Assembly (NCBI RefSeq): GCF_035492835.1
Contig: NZ_DATJIY010000182.1
Location: forward strand, 1 to 50,038
DNA from: Dinghuibacter sp035492835
GTDB lineage: Bacteria; Bacteroidota; Bacteroidia; Chitinophagales; Chitinophagaceae
Direction of reading: 5' to 3'
Length of the DNA: 50,038 nucleotides
The position numbers were made by a program, and so were the translations under genes. Below, piece by piece: positions 41,601-50,000 of this stretch (positions within the stretch are counted from its first letter, which is position 1; every line of letters starts with the position of its first letter). The notes beneath the pieces were generated by a model. The model was not told the origin of the DNA. It searched no databases and saw only the letters and a list, made by a program, of their open reading frames with translations.

Positions 41601-41862
41601 GATGATCGACCGCTCCTTCCTGAAGCTGCGCGACGTCAACCTCACGTATACCTTGCCGAGCCATTTCGCCACCCGTATCCACGCGTCGAACGCGCAAATC
41701 GGGGTATACGGCCGGAACTTCCTGCTGTGGACGCCGAAGAATAACGTCTATGTCGATCCCGAAGCCACCAACCTCGGCAACGACCTGACGGGTGAACTGG
41801 GTGAATTCGCCGCTGCTCCGCTCACCAAGGAATATGGTCTCATCTTAAAACTGTCTTTCTAA
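38629..41862 (+). CDS. SusC/RagA-type TonB-dependent outer-membrane transporter (locus 1)
   Basis: The 1077-aa protein imports a bulky nutrient across the outer membrane with energy from TonB. It has a signal peptide (MLLCSLWTYAQ), a CarboxypepD_reg-like beta-sandwich (RLLQGRITDDQGQPAAFASV to about residue 90) and the TonB-box-like SMTEVVVTALGQTQQKARIGY. The plug domain carries LEGKIAGADISNTGGPGSSTKVVLRGYGVI, YVIDGVPMSDG and ITVLKGTAASSLYGGLAKNGAIIITTRRG. A long beta-barrel ends in an aromatic strand (YGLILKLSF). Substrate unknown: no glycoside hydrolase or protease lies nearby. It is followed 10 bases later by its SusD partner. Confidence 0.95.
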   Translation: MRKFSIMGAMLLCSLWTYAQTRLLQGRITDDQGQPAAFASVQFRKTHKGVSADPDGRFALQVKSGDVLVISGTGFESKEITITNQDRLDVSLSRKSTSMTEVVVTALGQTQQKARIGYATQTFNNTAITKNGVTGALDGLEGKIAGADISNTGGPGSSTKVVLRGYGVISGGSNQPLYVIDGVPMSDGQYQQSVMGTDGADFGNGMNNINPADIESITVLKGTAASSLYGGLAKNGAIIITTRRGRAGKLHVDYSGSANFSRVGKLPDMQKEFGQGWGGVFVSDENGSWGPRLDGVVRPWGAEVNGVSQEKPFSFVNNNIRDFYTTGTAYNNNLSLSGGTETNRFYFSYGNVTADGVVPGKSDQQQRNTFSLRTNSNYGRFSINTSFNYVNQKLNVPNTGQSTSSGGGVFESLLQIPVDIPIKSFKDYNSVYNNINNFFTPYAENPYFGVNENGNQQKLDRFFGNVDMNYKFTNALSAEFRLGGDFTDANTFIWKQKASALAGTWDGPDATNPEGSSRTPDIGQVTQGLDHFGIINGDLIVKYVTDLGSSFHLDALAGGNFYQSQTKSVSTTITNLLVPSFFNLSNTTSPAVPLDASFNQRRIGAYAQATLGYKDQLFLTGNIRNDWSSTLPINNNSIFYPGANLSWVASQLLGSNSAISFLKLRAAYGRTGSDPSPYLVLPSLGTGSVTLPYGTMTAPFNSIGAFGVNTTIGNQSLQPIFTNEFEVGAEARFLKDRIGLDVSLYDKKTKGQIFPVPIAPSSGYLYLVENLGTVGNKGIELTLNVKPVETRNFTWNFTYTFSRDWNKVLSLSGATQNPLLTSAYAVEMRAVVGKTVASIYGPVAAKTPNGQTIVDATTGYPTQNLQALDQFGNANGYYGTGLYTYMMGLSNTFTYKDFSLSGSLDFRYGGVMYSETADLSMFVGNSVVTTYNDRRPFIIPNSVNALTDASGKVTGYQENTTYIGGLGSGQSDNTWGYYYPTQNAGTASQMRMIDRSFLKLRDVNLTYTLPSHFATRIHASNAQIGVYGRNFLLWTPKNNVYVDPEATNLGNDLTGELGEFAAAPLTKEYGLILKLSF

Positions 41863-41872
41863 ACAACAGCGT

Positions 41873-43372
41873 ATGAAACTCTTGAATAAATATATAGCGG
41901 CGGGCATGGGTTTGGCAGCCATGGCGTTCATGGGTCCCGGCTGCAAAAGGACTTTGAACATCAACACCAACCCGAACTTCCCGACCTACGATCAGGGCAC
42001 ACCCGCGGTGGTCTTTCCCGCAGGCGTCCTGGCCACGACCGGATATGTGGGCGGCGACCTCGCCATCGTCGGCGGGATGTGGTCGCAATTTTTCGCCCAA
42101 AGCGCGTTTGCGAACCAGTACACCGACGTCGACTCTTATAACATGCCCGCCACGGACGGATTCGTCGACGGGCCGTGGGACAACCTGTATACGGGCGGTC
42201 TGCTCAACTACCAGTTCTGTATCAACAGTGCCGATTCCACCCAGGACTGGACGTACTACCTGATGGCGACGGTCATGAAGGCTTATACCACGGAAGTGCT
42301 CGTAGACCTGTACGACCAGATACCGTATACCCAGGCATTGGAAGGCAAGGACAACCTGCAGCCCAAGTTCGATAGCGGCTTTACCGTATACCAGGCGCTG
42401 ATCGCAAGCCTGGATGACGCGATGGGTAAGGATTTTACGGCCAATACAAACAGTACGGTATCGTCGGCCTCCCTCGACCCGATCTTTTCGGGCGACATCG
42501 ACAGCTGGATCGCTTTTGCCAATACGCTCAAGCTGAAGATGTACCTCCGGATGGTGAACGCCCAGCCGGCCCTCGCGCAGTCGGGTATCCAGGCCTTGTA
42601 CACCGGCGGCGCAACCTTTCTTACGAAGGACGCCGCTTTCACCAACTTCACCGACAACCCTGGGAAAGAAAACCCGATGTACGAGCAGAACATCCGGGAA
42701 TTGAATACCGGGGACAACCTGCGGGCGAGCACCACTTTCGTGTCCTGGCTGGTGCAGAACAGCGACCCACGCGTGAATTCCTTCTTCGGTTCATCAAACC
42801 CCTATTCCGTCAACCAGGGCGACTACCACGGCGCCGATCCCACGTATTCAAAGGCCGCCGTATTCGTAGAGACCTCGACCGACCCCGTGGAATTCATTTC
42901 CACGGCGGAGTCGTATTTCATGCAAGCCGAGGCCGACGTCCGGTACTTTGGCGGGTCTAAAGCGAAAGGGCTGTACGAGCAAGGGGTAACCGCTGCTTTC
43001 TCCGCGTTAGGCCTCGACGCGTCTTCCTACATCGCGCCCGGCGGCGTTTATGCCTGGGGGGCTGAAATGGAGAATGGCGCGGCCCTGACCCCGCTCCAGC
43101 AAATCCTCCGGCAGAAATGGGCCGCGGCGCCCTATGGCTGTCACGGGATCGAAAGTTATTTCGATTTCGTACGGACCGGTTTCCCCACCCAAAGCCCGGT
43201 GTATTCCACCGATCCCAACTATATCCCCGGCCAGCTGGTCGTCGGCAAGAACTCGGTGCTGCCGGCAGGCGAATTGCCCAAGCGCTTTGTCTTCCCTTAC
43301 GACGAGCGTTCCCGGAACACAAACACACCAGCCCAGGTACCGATGCAGACGCCGGTATGGTGGGGAAAGTAA
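41873..43372 (+). CDS. SusD/RagB-type surface lipoprotein (locus 1)
   Basis: The 499-aa lipoprotein (lipobox FMGPGCKR, Cys24) forms the lid of the SusC transporter and binds the nutrient outside the cell. It belongs to the SusD-like_2 branch, recognisable from the opening LNINTNPNFPTY, YYLMATVMKAYTTEVLVDLYDQIPYTQAL in the TPR-like region, DSWIAFANTLKLKMYLRM and the C-terminal AEADVRYFGG and YFDFVRTGFP. This branch is often linked to loci not devoted to polysaccharides, although that is a tendency rather than proof. Confidence 0.93.
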   Translation: MKLLNKYIAAGMGLAAMAFMGPGCKRTLNINTNPNFPTYDQGTPAVVFPAGVLATTGYVGGDLAIVGGMWSQFFAQSAFANQYTDVDSYNMPATDGFVDGPWDNLYTGGLLNYQFCINSADSTQDWTYYLMATVMKAYTTEVLVDLYDQIPYTQALEGKDNLQPKFDSGFTVYQALIASLDDAMGKDFTANTNSTVSSASLDPIFSGDIDSWIAFANTLKLKMYLRMVNAQPALAQSGIQALYTGGATFLTKDAAFTNFTDNPGKENPMYEQNIRELNTGDNLRASTTFVSWLVQNSDPRVNSFFGSSNPYSVNQGDYHGADPTYSKAAVFVETSTDPVEFISTAESYFMQAEADVRYFGGSKAKGLYEQGVTAAFSALGLDASSYIAPGGVYAWGAEMENGAALTPLQQILRQKWAAAPYGCHGIESYFDFVRTGFPTQSPVYSTDPNYIPGQLVVGKNSVLPAGELPKRFVFPYDERSRNTNTPAQVPMQTPVWWGK

Positions 43373-43401
43373 GGATTGGATCATCAACAAAACAGTAGAC
43401 A

Positions 43402-43959
43402 ATGAAAAAGATAAACATCATATACGGCCTCGGCATCCTGACCCTCCTGTCCATGACGGCCTGTAAAAGGACGTTGCCCAGCCCGGGTCAGACCATGGCG
43501 CAGAACGCCGCGGGGAACTGGTGGGTGACGCTGCAGCAGGGATCGACGACGCTGTCGCCTTACTTTTTCCTGACGACGTACAACACCTCCTCCAACACGG
43601 AGGATTCGATCTGGGTGGACGATCCGCTCCAAAGCCTGAACGCGGACCTGGATGGCGGCAACCTCGTCTATTATACCTATGGTATAAGCTATGCCAGCTT
43701 CAAGGTAAAAGCCGGGTTGCAATACACCGCCCTGACCTTTAGCGGGACGAACCTGGAAAACAACTACTGGTCCGGGGATACCTCTTCCTCCGAGACGTTG
43801 TCCATCTATAATGGCCGGGTTTTTCCCAAGGGGACGACCTCCAGGACCGGCGTCAAGACCGATAGTATCTATTTCCAGATCGTCTTCTCCAAGAATCCGG
43901 TGGATACCTTCGTGGTGTCGGGGTATGCGCGTACCGGGCAGATCGACGATGATAATTAA
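43402..43959 (+). CDS. Small surface lipoprotein, resembles Lipid_bd family (locus 1)
   Basis: The 185-aa protein has a lipoprotein signal ending in LLSMTACKR (Cys21) and is then all beta-rich. It has GNWWVTLQQGSTTLSPYFFLTTYNTSSNTEDSIWVDD, an SYASFKVKAGLQYTALTF segment and KTDSIYFQIVFSKNPVDTFVVSGYARTG at the end. The pattern (GxWWV, TYNTS, DSIWVDD, FKxK) resembles the PF12888-type putative lipid-binding lipoproteins found in Sus-like loci; I am moderately sure. It probably adds substrate binding to the SusC/D pair upstream. A strong terminator follows. Confidence 0.75.
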   Translation: MKKINIIYGLGILTLLSMTACKRTLPSPGQTMAQNAAGNWWVTLQQGSTTLSPYFFLTTYNTSSNTEDSIWVDDPLQSLNADLDGGNLVYYTYGISYASFKVKAGLQYTALTFSGTNLENNYWSGDTSSSETLSIYNGRVFPKGTTSRTGVKTDSIYFQIVFSKNPVDTFVVSGYARTGQIDDDN

Positions 43960-43981
43960 AAGAATAACCTATACAGTTAGG

Positions 43982-44014
43982 AAACCGGTCCAAATTTGGA
44001 CCGGTTTTTTTATG
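43982..44014 (+). terminator. Rho-independent terminator of Sus-like locus 1
   Basis: A perfect palindrome at 43982-44007 (arms AAACCGGTCCAAA / TTTGGACCGGTTT) is followed by more T residues on the plus strand, 22 bases after the lipoprotein stop. It separates the two Sus-like loci. The 150 bases after it show no clear -7 box for locus 2; a small ATGGG/CCCAT hairpin lies near 44137-44150. Confidence 0.8.
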
Positions 44015-44168
44015 TCATCAGGCTTGCTAAGCTCATGTCTTATACTTATCTTGTTTTTTCTCACTCTCGCCGATTTACCCACCTTGCGTTTCGCTGCTTA
44101 ATCACTCCCTTTTGTCTGTAAACGCTGGTTTGCGGATGGGGATACCCATGGCTTAAACTTTCAGAGAT

Positions 44169-47100
44169 ATGAGTAAACTTCTAGTCTTTTTAGGGGCTAT
44201 TTGCTTCTATGCCAGTGCTTTGCATGCGCAGGTGCTGACCGTCAGAGGAAAGGCGGTCGATGAACAGGGGGCGGTGATCCCCTTTGTTTCGGTAAAAATC
44301 AAGGGGTCCAGGGGAGGGACCGTCGCCGACGCCGACGGGGTCTTTAGCCTGAAGGCAAAACAGGGTGACGTACTTATCTTGTCTTCCGCCGGTTATGATA
44401 ACAAACAGGCAACAGTGACGGGTAGCGGCACGCTGGTCGTGACCCTGGCAAAGACGTCCCAGGAGCTGGCCGCCGTGGTGGTGACGGCGCTGGGGATCAA
44501 GCGGGAGGCCCGCTCGCTCGGATATGCCACTGCACAGATCGACAACAAGGACCTGAACGCCTCGCAACCGGTCAACTTTGCCAATGGTATCACCGGTAAG
44601 GTATCGGGGATGAACGTGGACCTGACCAACAGTGGGGTGGACCCGGACAACATCCGGATAACGCTCCGGGGTAACCGGTCCTTCCTGGGGAACAACGAGC
44701 CCCTGCTGGTCGTGGACGGGGTGCCGGTGGACATCTCCTACCTGGCGGAGATCAACTCCGCGGACATCGCCAGCGTCAACGTCCTCAAAGGGGCGACCGC
44801 GGCGGCGCTCTACGGTTCCTCGGCCGCTAACGGGGTCATGGTCGTCACCACCCGGATGGGTTCGCGGAAACCGACGATCCAGCTGAGCTCGACCGTGACC
44901 TTCGACAGGGTTTCCTTCTTTCCGAAAATGCAGTATTATAACGGCCCCGCATCCAGCGAATACTCGTCGACGGACGCAATTTCCTATTCAAACCCGGCCA
45001 ACAACCAGAACGGCTATGTGCCCTTCGAAAACCAAAGTTTTGCTTCGCCCTACGCCAGCGGTTCACCCTGGGGCGGGGATTCGGTGATCATCGGTTTTCC
45101 CGGTCCCGACGGACAAGTGCAAAAGATCCCCTACGAGCCCCTGGCGGATGAAATCAAAAAATTCTGGAAGACGGGCGCAACCTACCAGAACGGTATTTCC
45201 TATTCGCAAGGGGACGACAACGGGTCATACTTCCTGAGCGGCCAGAATATCAAGAAAACGGGGATCACGCCGGGAGACACCTACAACCGGACCACCGTGC
45301 GGTTCAACGGTTCCAAGCGGTACGGGGCCTTCAAGGCCACCGGCAATGTCAGCTATGGGGAGTCGAACCTGAACCAGGCGGGGAGCCTCTATAACACCTA
45401 CTACCAGGTGCAGAACATAGCGACCTCCGTGCCCTTTACCAACTACGCCAATAGCGACGCGCTCTTTGGCGACATCAACACCTATTACAACGCTTATGCG
45501 TTGAACCCGTACTGGTACATCGACAACGACCGCTATACGCGTAACCGCCAGGACCTGCTGGCGAACGGCGATCTGTCGCTGGATGCCACCAAATGGCTCA
45601 ACATCGACTACCAGCTGGGTATAGAGAACTATTCCTACTACGAGCAAACCACAGTGGCCGCCCTGAATTTCAGCCCATACGCCTTTTATCTGGCCAGCGC
45701 CACGCTGGCGGGGAACGAGTCGGTCTATGTAGGGGACGCGCTGCCTTCGGTGTCCACAGACAACGTTACCGACCGGAAAATCTATTCCAATTTCAAGGCG
45801 ACCCTGCACAAAAGCATCGGGAACTTTGGCGGACAGCTGATCCTGGGGAACACGATCAACCAGGAGAAACAGAACTACCTGCTCAACGGATCGACCACGC
45901 TCCTGAACATCTCGGGGTTGTATAACGTCAACTTCCGTTCGGGTACGCCCAGCGTCAACCAATACTCCTTCCTTACCCGGAACTACGGGAACTATGCCGA
46001 CCTGACGCTGAACTACAAGGACTGGGCGTTTATCCACGCCAGCGGCCGCCAGGACAAGACGTCGCTCCTCAACGCGGCAAACCGGAGCTATTTTTACCCG
46101 GGCGTGGACGCGTCGCTGGTGTTGAGCGACGTGATCCCGGACGTCAAAAACAGCCGGGTCATTTCCTATATCAAGATCCGGGGCGGGGTGACCAAGACGG
46201 GGAACCTCAATGTAAACCCCTACCAGATACAAAACGTCCAGAGCGCGGGTCCCGGTTTCCCCTACGGACAAACGACGGGTCTGACGACCTCTTCGACGTA
46301 TGCTAACAACAACCTGAAGCCGGAGTTCACCCTGTCCAACGAAGTCGGGGCCGAGATAGCGTTTTTACACAACCGCTTCGACCTGCAGGGCACCTATTTT
46401 TATGAGAAGACTACGGATGAAACCGTATCGGTCAGCGTGTCCGACGCGTCGGGATACCAGAGCTACCTGGAGAACGTGGGTCGCATGGACAACCGCGGGT
46501 TGGAGCTCGACCTCAAGGCGAACATCCTCCGGTTGAACAACGGCCTCCGCTGGGACGTCGGCCTCCACTACACGCACTACAAGAACGTGGCCGTCGACCT
46601 GGGGCCTACGAACTCGCTTTTCATACCCAGCGTCAACCAGAGCAACGCCTATGCTGTCAAGGGCAATCCCTACCCGGTCCTCCAGGTGCCGGACTGGAAC
46701 AAGGACAGCCTGGGCAGGGTCATCGTCAACGCCAATACGGGTCTGCCTTCGGTCAACTCTACCCTGGTCAACTTCGGGGCCACCAACCCCACGCATACGC
46801 TGGGGATCAACACGTCGGTCTCCTTCAAGGGCTTTACGCTCGGCGCGGTGGCGGAGTACCGTGGTGGGAACGTGATCTACAACGGGACGGGCACCTTCCT
46901 GGACGTGGACGGCTTATCGGCCCGGTCCGCGATGTTCCAGCACAGCCGGTTTGTGTATCCCAATTCGGTGATCGAAGTCTCCCCAGGTAAATACGTACCC
47001 AACACCAATGTCACCATCAACGACGGGGGCGTAGGGTTCTGGGGGAACTTCGGGTATTTCCCACCCTCCATGTTCATCACCAGCGCCGCCTTCTGGTCGC

Positions 47101-47336
47101 TCAGGAATGTTAGCCTGACCTACGACCTGCCCAAGAGTGCGCTGCGTCGTTTGAAGGTCGTGCAAGGCATACAGATCGGTATCGTCGGCTCCAACCTCCT
47201 CCTCTTCCTGCCCAAGCTCAACACCTGGCAGGACCCGGAATTCAGCGAGGACAAGGGGAACGCCACGGGTACGAACAGTATCAACGAGGCACCGCCCACA
47301 CGGACGTACGGAGCCAATCTCAACATCACCTTTTAA
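44169..47336 (+). CDS. SusC/RagA-type TonB-dependent outer-membrane transporter (locus 2)
   Basis: The 1055-aa protein has the same architecture as the locus 1 transporter. It has a signal peptide (FYASALHAQ), a CarboxypepD_reg-like domain (VLTVRGKAVDEQGAVIPFVSVKIKG), ELAAVVVTALGIKREARSLGYA, the plug with ITGKVSGMNVDLTNSGVDPDNIRITLRGNRSF, LLVVDGVPVDI and VLKGATAAALYGSSAANGVMVVTTRMG, then a barrel ending in YGANLNITF. Sequence identity with the locus 1 protein is visibly limited to motifs, so the two loci are not a recent duplication and probably serve different nutrients. The SusD partner follows after 10 bases. Confidence 0.95.
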   Translation: MSKLLVFLGAICFYASALHAQVLTVRGKAVDEQGAVIPFVSVKIKGSRGGTVADADGVFSLKAKQGDVLILSSAGYDNKQATVTGSGTLVVTLAKTSQELAAVVVTALGIKREARSLGYATAQIDNKDLNASQPVNFANGITGKVSGMNVDLTNSGVDPDNIRITLRGNRSFLGNNEPLLVVDGVPVDISYLAEINSADIASVNVLKGATAAALYGSSAANGVMVVTTRMGSRKPTIQLSSTVTFDRVSFFPKMQYYNGPASSEYSSTDAISYSNPANNQNGYVPFENQSFASPYASGSPWGGDSVIIGFPGPDGQVQKIPYEPLADEIKKFWKTGATYQNGISYSQGDDNGSYFLSGQNIKKTGITPGDTYNRTTVRFNGSKRYGAFKATGNVSYGESNLNQAGSLYNTYYQVQNIATSVPFTNYANSDALFGDINTYYNAYALNPYWYIDNDRYTRNRQDLLANGDLSLDATKWLNIDYQLGIENYSYYEQTTVAALNFSPYAFYLASATLAGNESVYVGDALPSVSTDNVTDRKIYSNFKATLHKSIGNFGGQLILGNTINQEKQNYLLNGSTTLLNISGLYNVNFRSGTPSVNQYSFLTRNYGNYADLTLNYKDWAFIHASGRQDKTSLLNAANRSYFYPGVDASLVLSDVIPDVKNSRVISYIKIRGGVTKTGNLNVNPYQIQNVQSAGPGFPYGQTTGLTTSSTYANNNLKPEFTLSNEVGAEIAFLHNRFDLQGTYFYEKTTDETVSVSVSDASGYQSYLENVGRMDNRGLELDLKANILRLNNGLRWDVGLHYTHYKNVAVDLGPTNSLFIPSVNQSNAYAVKGNPYPVLQVPDWNKDSLGRVIVNANTGLPSVNSTLVNFGATNPTHTLGINTSVSFKGFTLGAVAEYRGGNVIYNGTGTFLDVDGLSARSAMFQHSRFVYPNSVIEVSPGKYVPNTNVTINDGGVGFWGNFGYFPPSMFITSAAFWSLRNVSLTYDLPKSALRRLKVVQGIQIGIVGSNLLLFLPKLNTWQDPEFSEDKGNATGTNSINEAPPTRTYGANLNITF

Positions 47337-47346
47337 TTCTTACACC

Positions 47347-48933
47347 ATGAAGTATACTTTTTGCGGCCTGGTTTTATTCGCGCTGGCGTGCAACAAAAAC
47401 TTCCTGAACGTCAACAATAACCCCAACGCGCCATCGAGCGGAGCGCCCTCTCTGATCTTTACCAACGCCGTCACCTTTACGGCGACCATCATCAACGGCA
47501 ACGGCGGCTCGGGGTACGGGGACTTTTTCAACCTGAACTACCCCATGTCGTACGAGGCCCTGAGCAGCAACTACCAGGTGGCCTACAACATCACGCGGAA
47601 TAACTATACCAGCACCGATTTCGCGGGTGTATGGACGGACATATACCATAACCTGAACGACTATCTCCAGGTCGAGCAGGGCGCTTCCGTCGGCGGCGAA
47701 CCTTTCCTGGTGGCGTCGGCGAAGGTCATGGAGGCATTGGACTACCAGATGCTGGTGGACGCGTACAACGACGTACCCTTTTCTCAGGCGCTCCAGCTGC
47801 CAGGCGGGGTTACGAATCCCGCGTATGATGCCGCGCAGGGGGTATATAATGCCTGTCTGGGTGAACTGGACACGGCGATCACGATCCTGGAAAGCGACAG
47901 CGTAACCGGTCCGGGCATGTACAACCCCGGTAGCGCGGACCCCATGTTTGGCGGGGCCTCCACGTCATGGGTACAGCTGGCCAATACCATCAAGCTGCGT
48001 ATCCTGCTTCACGAGGTCAACGTGTCGTCGCAGTCGGCTACCATACAAGCCGAGGCGGCCAAAATCGCGTCCGACGCCAACGGTTGTCTCGGGGCGGGTC
48101 AGACGGCCTTCGTCAATCCCGGCTATGCCACGGACGCCTCCAGCCACCTCAACCCGCTCTGGTCGACCATGGGATATACCATCACCGGGGCGCTGGCCAA
48201 CGCGGACCAAAGCGCGAACTCCTACTTTATCGCCAAGCTGAGGGCGTACAACGATCCGCGGGTCGGCTTCTTTTATCTGTGTAACCCGTCCACCGGACTG
48301 CCGGCGGGCAACCCTTTCGGCATACCCACCAACGCCTCTTCCACCTATGTGGGCAGCGGGGCGCAGACCGATGCGAATGGCAACACGATCTATCCGTATA
48401 ATATCGCCACGTCGCAAAGCCTGTGGGGTATCCTGCAAAGCCCGACCCAGCCGTCCATCCTGGTCTCTTCCTGGGAAAGCCTGTTCCTTCAGGCCGAGGC
48501 CGTAGAGCGCGGGTTATTGCCGGGCGGGGACGCGGCGGCGCGTTCGGATTACGAAGCGGCAATCACCGACGATTTCACCTATCTCAACGTGTACACCGAC
48601 GGCAATATCAGCGGCGACCCGTCGTCCTTTGCCAGCGCCTATTTCGGGCAGCCTTTGGTCAACGTCGGCTGGACGTCGAGCCCGGACAAGATCCAGGCGA
48701 TCATCACCCAGAAGTACATTTCGCTTTGTTTTACCAACGTGGAAGAGGCCTGGACGGACTACCGGCGCACCGGTTACCCGGGCGACCTGCCCCTGTCTAC
48801 AGACCCGGCGGCCCTGTACCCCCGGGTGCTCCGCTTTATCTATCCGCAGAGCGAGTATGACTCCAACAAAGACAATGTAGACAAGGAAGGCACCGTATCC
48901 CCGGTGTCGCCGAAGATTTTCTGGATGCCATAA
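47347..48933 (+). CDS. SusD/RagB-type surface lipoprotein (locus 2)
   Basis: The 528-aa lipoprotein (LFALACNKN, lipid Cys15) is a SusD-like_2 protein. It shows NFLNVNNNPNAPSS, a KVMEALDYQMLVDAYNDVPFSQALQLPGG helical region and STSWVQLANTIKLRILLHEVNVS. Later come SLFLQAEAVERGLLPGGDAA, KIQAIITQKYISLCFTNVEEAWTDYRRTGYPG, and a typical ending RVLRFIYPQSEYDSNKDNV. It is the binding partner of the SusC 10 bases upstream. The signal peptide is short (about 14 residues). Confidence 0.93.
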   Translation: MKYTFCGLVLFALACNKNFLNVNNNPNAPSSGAPSLIFTNAVTFTATIINGNGGSGYGDFFNLNYPMSYEALSSNYQVAYNITRNNYTSTDFAGVWTDIYHNLNDYLQVEQGASVGGEPFLVASAKVMEALDYQMLVDAYNDVPFSQALQLPGGVTNPAYDAAQGVYNACLGELDTAITILESDSVTGPGMYNPGSADPMFGGASTSWVQLANTIKLRILLHEVNVSSQSATIQAEAAKIASDANGCLGAGQTAFVNPGYATDASSHLNPLWSTMGYTITGALANADQSANSYFIAKLRAYNDPRVGFFYLCNPSTGLPAGNPFGIPTNASSTYVGSGAQTDANGNTIYPYNIATSQSLWGILQSPTQPSILVSSWESLFLQAEAVERGLLPGGDAAARSDYEAAITDDFTYLNVYTDGNISGDPSSFASAYFGQPLVNVGWTSSPDKIQAIITQKYISLCFTNVEEAWTDYRRTGYPGDLPLSTDPAALYPRVLRFIYPQSEYDSNKDNVDKEGTVSPVSPKIFWMP

Positions 48934-48943
48934 ATTTTTTAAT

Positions 48944-49912
48944 ATGAAGAGAACAATTGGATCCTTGCTGGCGCTTTGCTCTTTAAGCGCCTGTCTCAAG
49001 GACACCGCCTCCACGGTGAATTTCAATACCGTAAAACCGGTCATAGAGCAGTTGAATTCCGCCAACTACCTCAATCAAAATACCGCGGGTATCGCCAACC
49101 TCTATTCCTACTTCATGCAGCTGCGCGTCGACAGCACGCACGCCGCTTCGGATTCGATCACCGTAGACGTCGGGGGGCCGTTGATCGGTCAGAACGTAAC
49201 GGTGACGCTTGGGGTGGACACCGACGCTTTCAATGCCTTCAACACCGCCAATGGGGGCAATTATGTGTTGTTGCCTTCCACCGCCTACACGTGGACCAAC
49301 GGTAATACCGCGACGATCCCGGCGGGTAAGGGCACCGCGGCCTGTTACCTGACCTTTCACACCGACCAGATCGACTTCACCCAGCCCTATGTCCTCCCCA
49401 TCGCCATCACCGACGCCCAGGGTCAGACGATCAGCGGTAACTACGGCACCACGATCTATACCCTCATCCCCGGGAACCAGTACATGGGTCTCTATCAGTC
49501 CGTGGGCAACCGCGTGATGGGAGACAATGTATACTCCATCAACGACCTCAAACAGGTGTACGACCTGTCGGCATTTTTCGTGGTGCAAGGTGGCTATCCC
49601 ACGGCGCCGAATCCCAATCCCTACGGGCCCTACGTCAGCTCCCTGATCGGTAATGCTGTGGTCGCTAACGCCGCGGACCAGACGATCTATCTCTCGATCG
49701 GGCAGCAAATGGACCTGACGGTCAACCCGGATAACTCGGTGTCAGTGACGAATGACAATATTTACGGATTTGGGAAACAGACGTATAACCTCGTGGGAGG
49801 GTCTTCGACCTATGATCCTGTTAAACACGTGTTCACGCTCAGTTACGGCTTTGTCGATCCTTATTCGGGGGATTCGTCCGTCGTTCAGGAAGTCATGACA
49901 CGGTTAAGGTAG
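48944..49912 (+). CDS. DUF1735-type surface lipoprotein (SusE-like position, locus 2)
   Basis: The 322-aa lipoprotein (lipobox SLSACLKD, Cys17) sits 10 bases after the SusD gene, the place of SusE/SusF-type accessory binding proteins. Its N-terminal half has a beta-sandwich resembling DUF1735: VTLGVDTDAFNAFNTANGGNYVLLPSTAYTW, then TIPAGKGTAACYLTFHTDQID and QPYVLPIAITDAQGQTISGNYGTTIYTL. The C-terminal part contains VYSINDLKQVYDLSAFFV and YGFGKQTYNLVGGSSTYDPVKHVFTLSYGF, typical of a second beta domain. It probably helps bind the locus 2 substrate at the cell surface. Confidence 0.82.
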   Translation: MKRTIGSLLALCSLSACLKDTASTVNFNTVKPVIEQLNSANYLNQNTAGIANLYSYFMQLRVDSTHAASDSITVDVGGPLIGQNVTVTLGVDTDAFNAFNTANGGNYVLLPSTAYTWTNGNTATIPAGKGTAACYLTFHTDQIDFTQPYVLPIAITDAQGQTISGNYGTTIYTLIPGNQYMGLYQSVGNRVMGDNVYSINDLKQVYDLSAFFVVQGGYPTAPNPNPYGPYVSSLIGNAVVANAADQTIYLSIGQQMDLTVNPDNSVSVTNDNIYGFGKQTYNLVGGSSTYDPVKHVFTLSYGFVDPYSGDSSVVQEVMTRLR

Positions 49913-49944
49913 TTTTCTCAATTTTTGATGTTTAAGTCCTACCC

Positions 49945-49970
49945 AGAGGGCCCCTGTCCAGGGGCTCTCT
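49945..49970 (+). terminator. Candidate terminator of Sus-like locus 2
   Basis: Twelve-bp stem (49945-49956 with 49959-49970, one G-T wobble, 2-base loop: AGAGGGCCCCTG / CAGGGGCTCTCT) 32 bases after the last stop codon. The following T-run is weak, so confidence is moderate. Confidence 0.5.
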
Positions 49971-50000
49971 TGTCTAAAGCCTGCCGGCGGTGTCTGAGGG

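Noticed and set aside
43982..44007. 26-base palindrome considered as a fourth member of the long repeat family
   Set aside because: It lacks the TGCCTCTTTT-CCCCGTTTT core and is followed by a T-run right after a gene, so it is an ordinary terminator.
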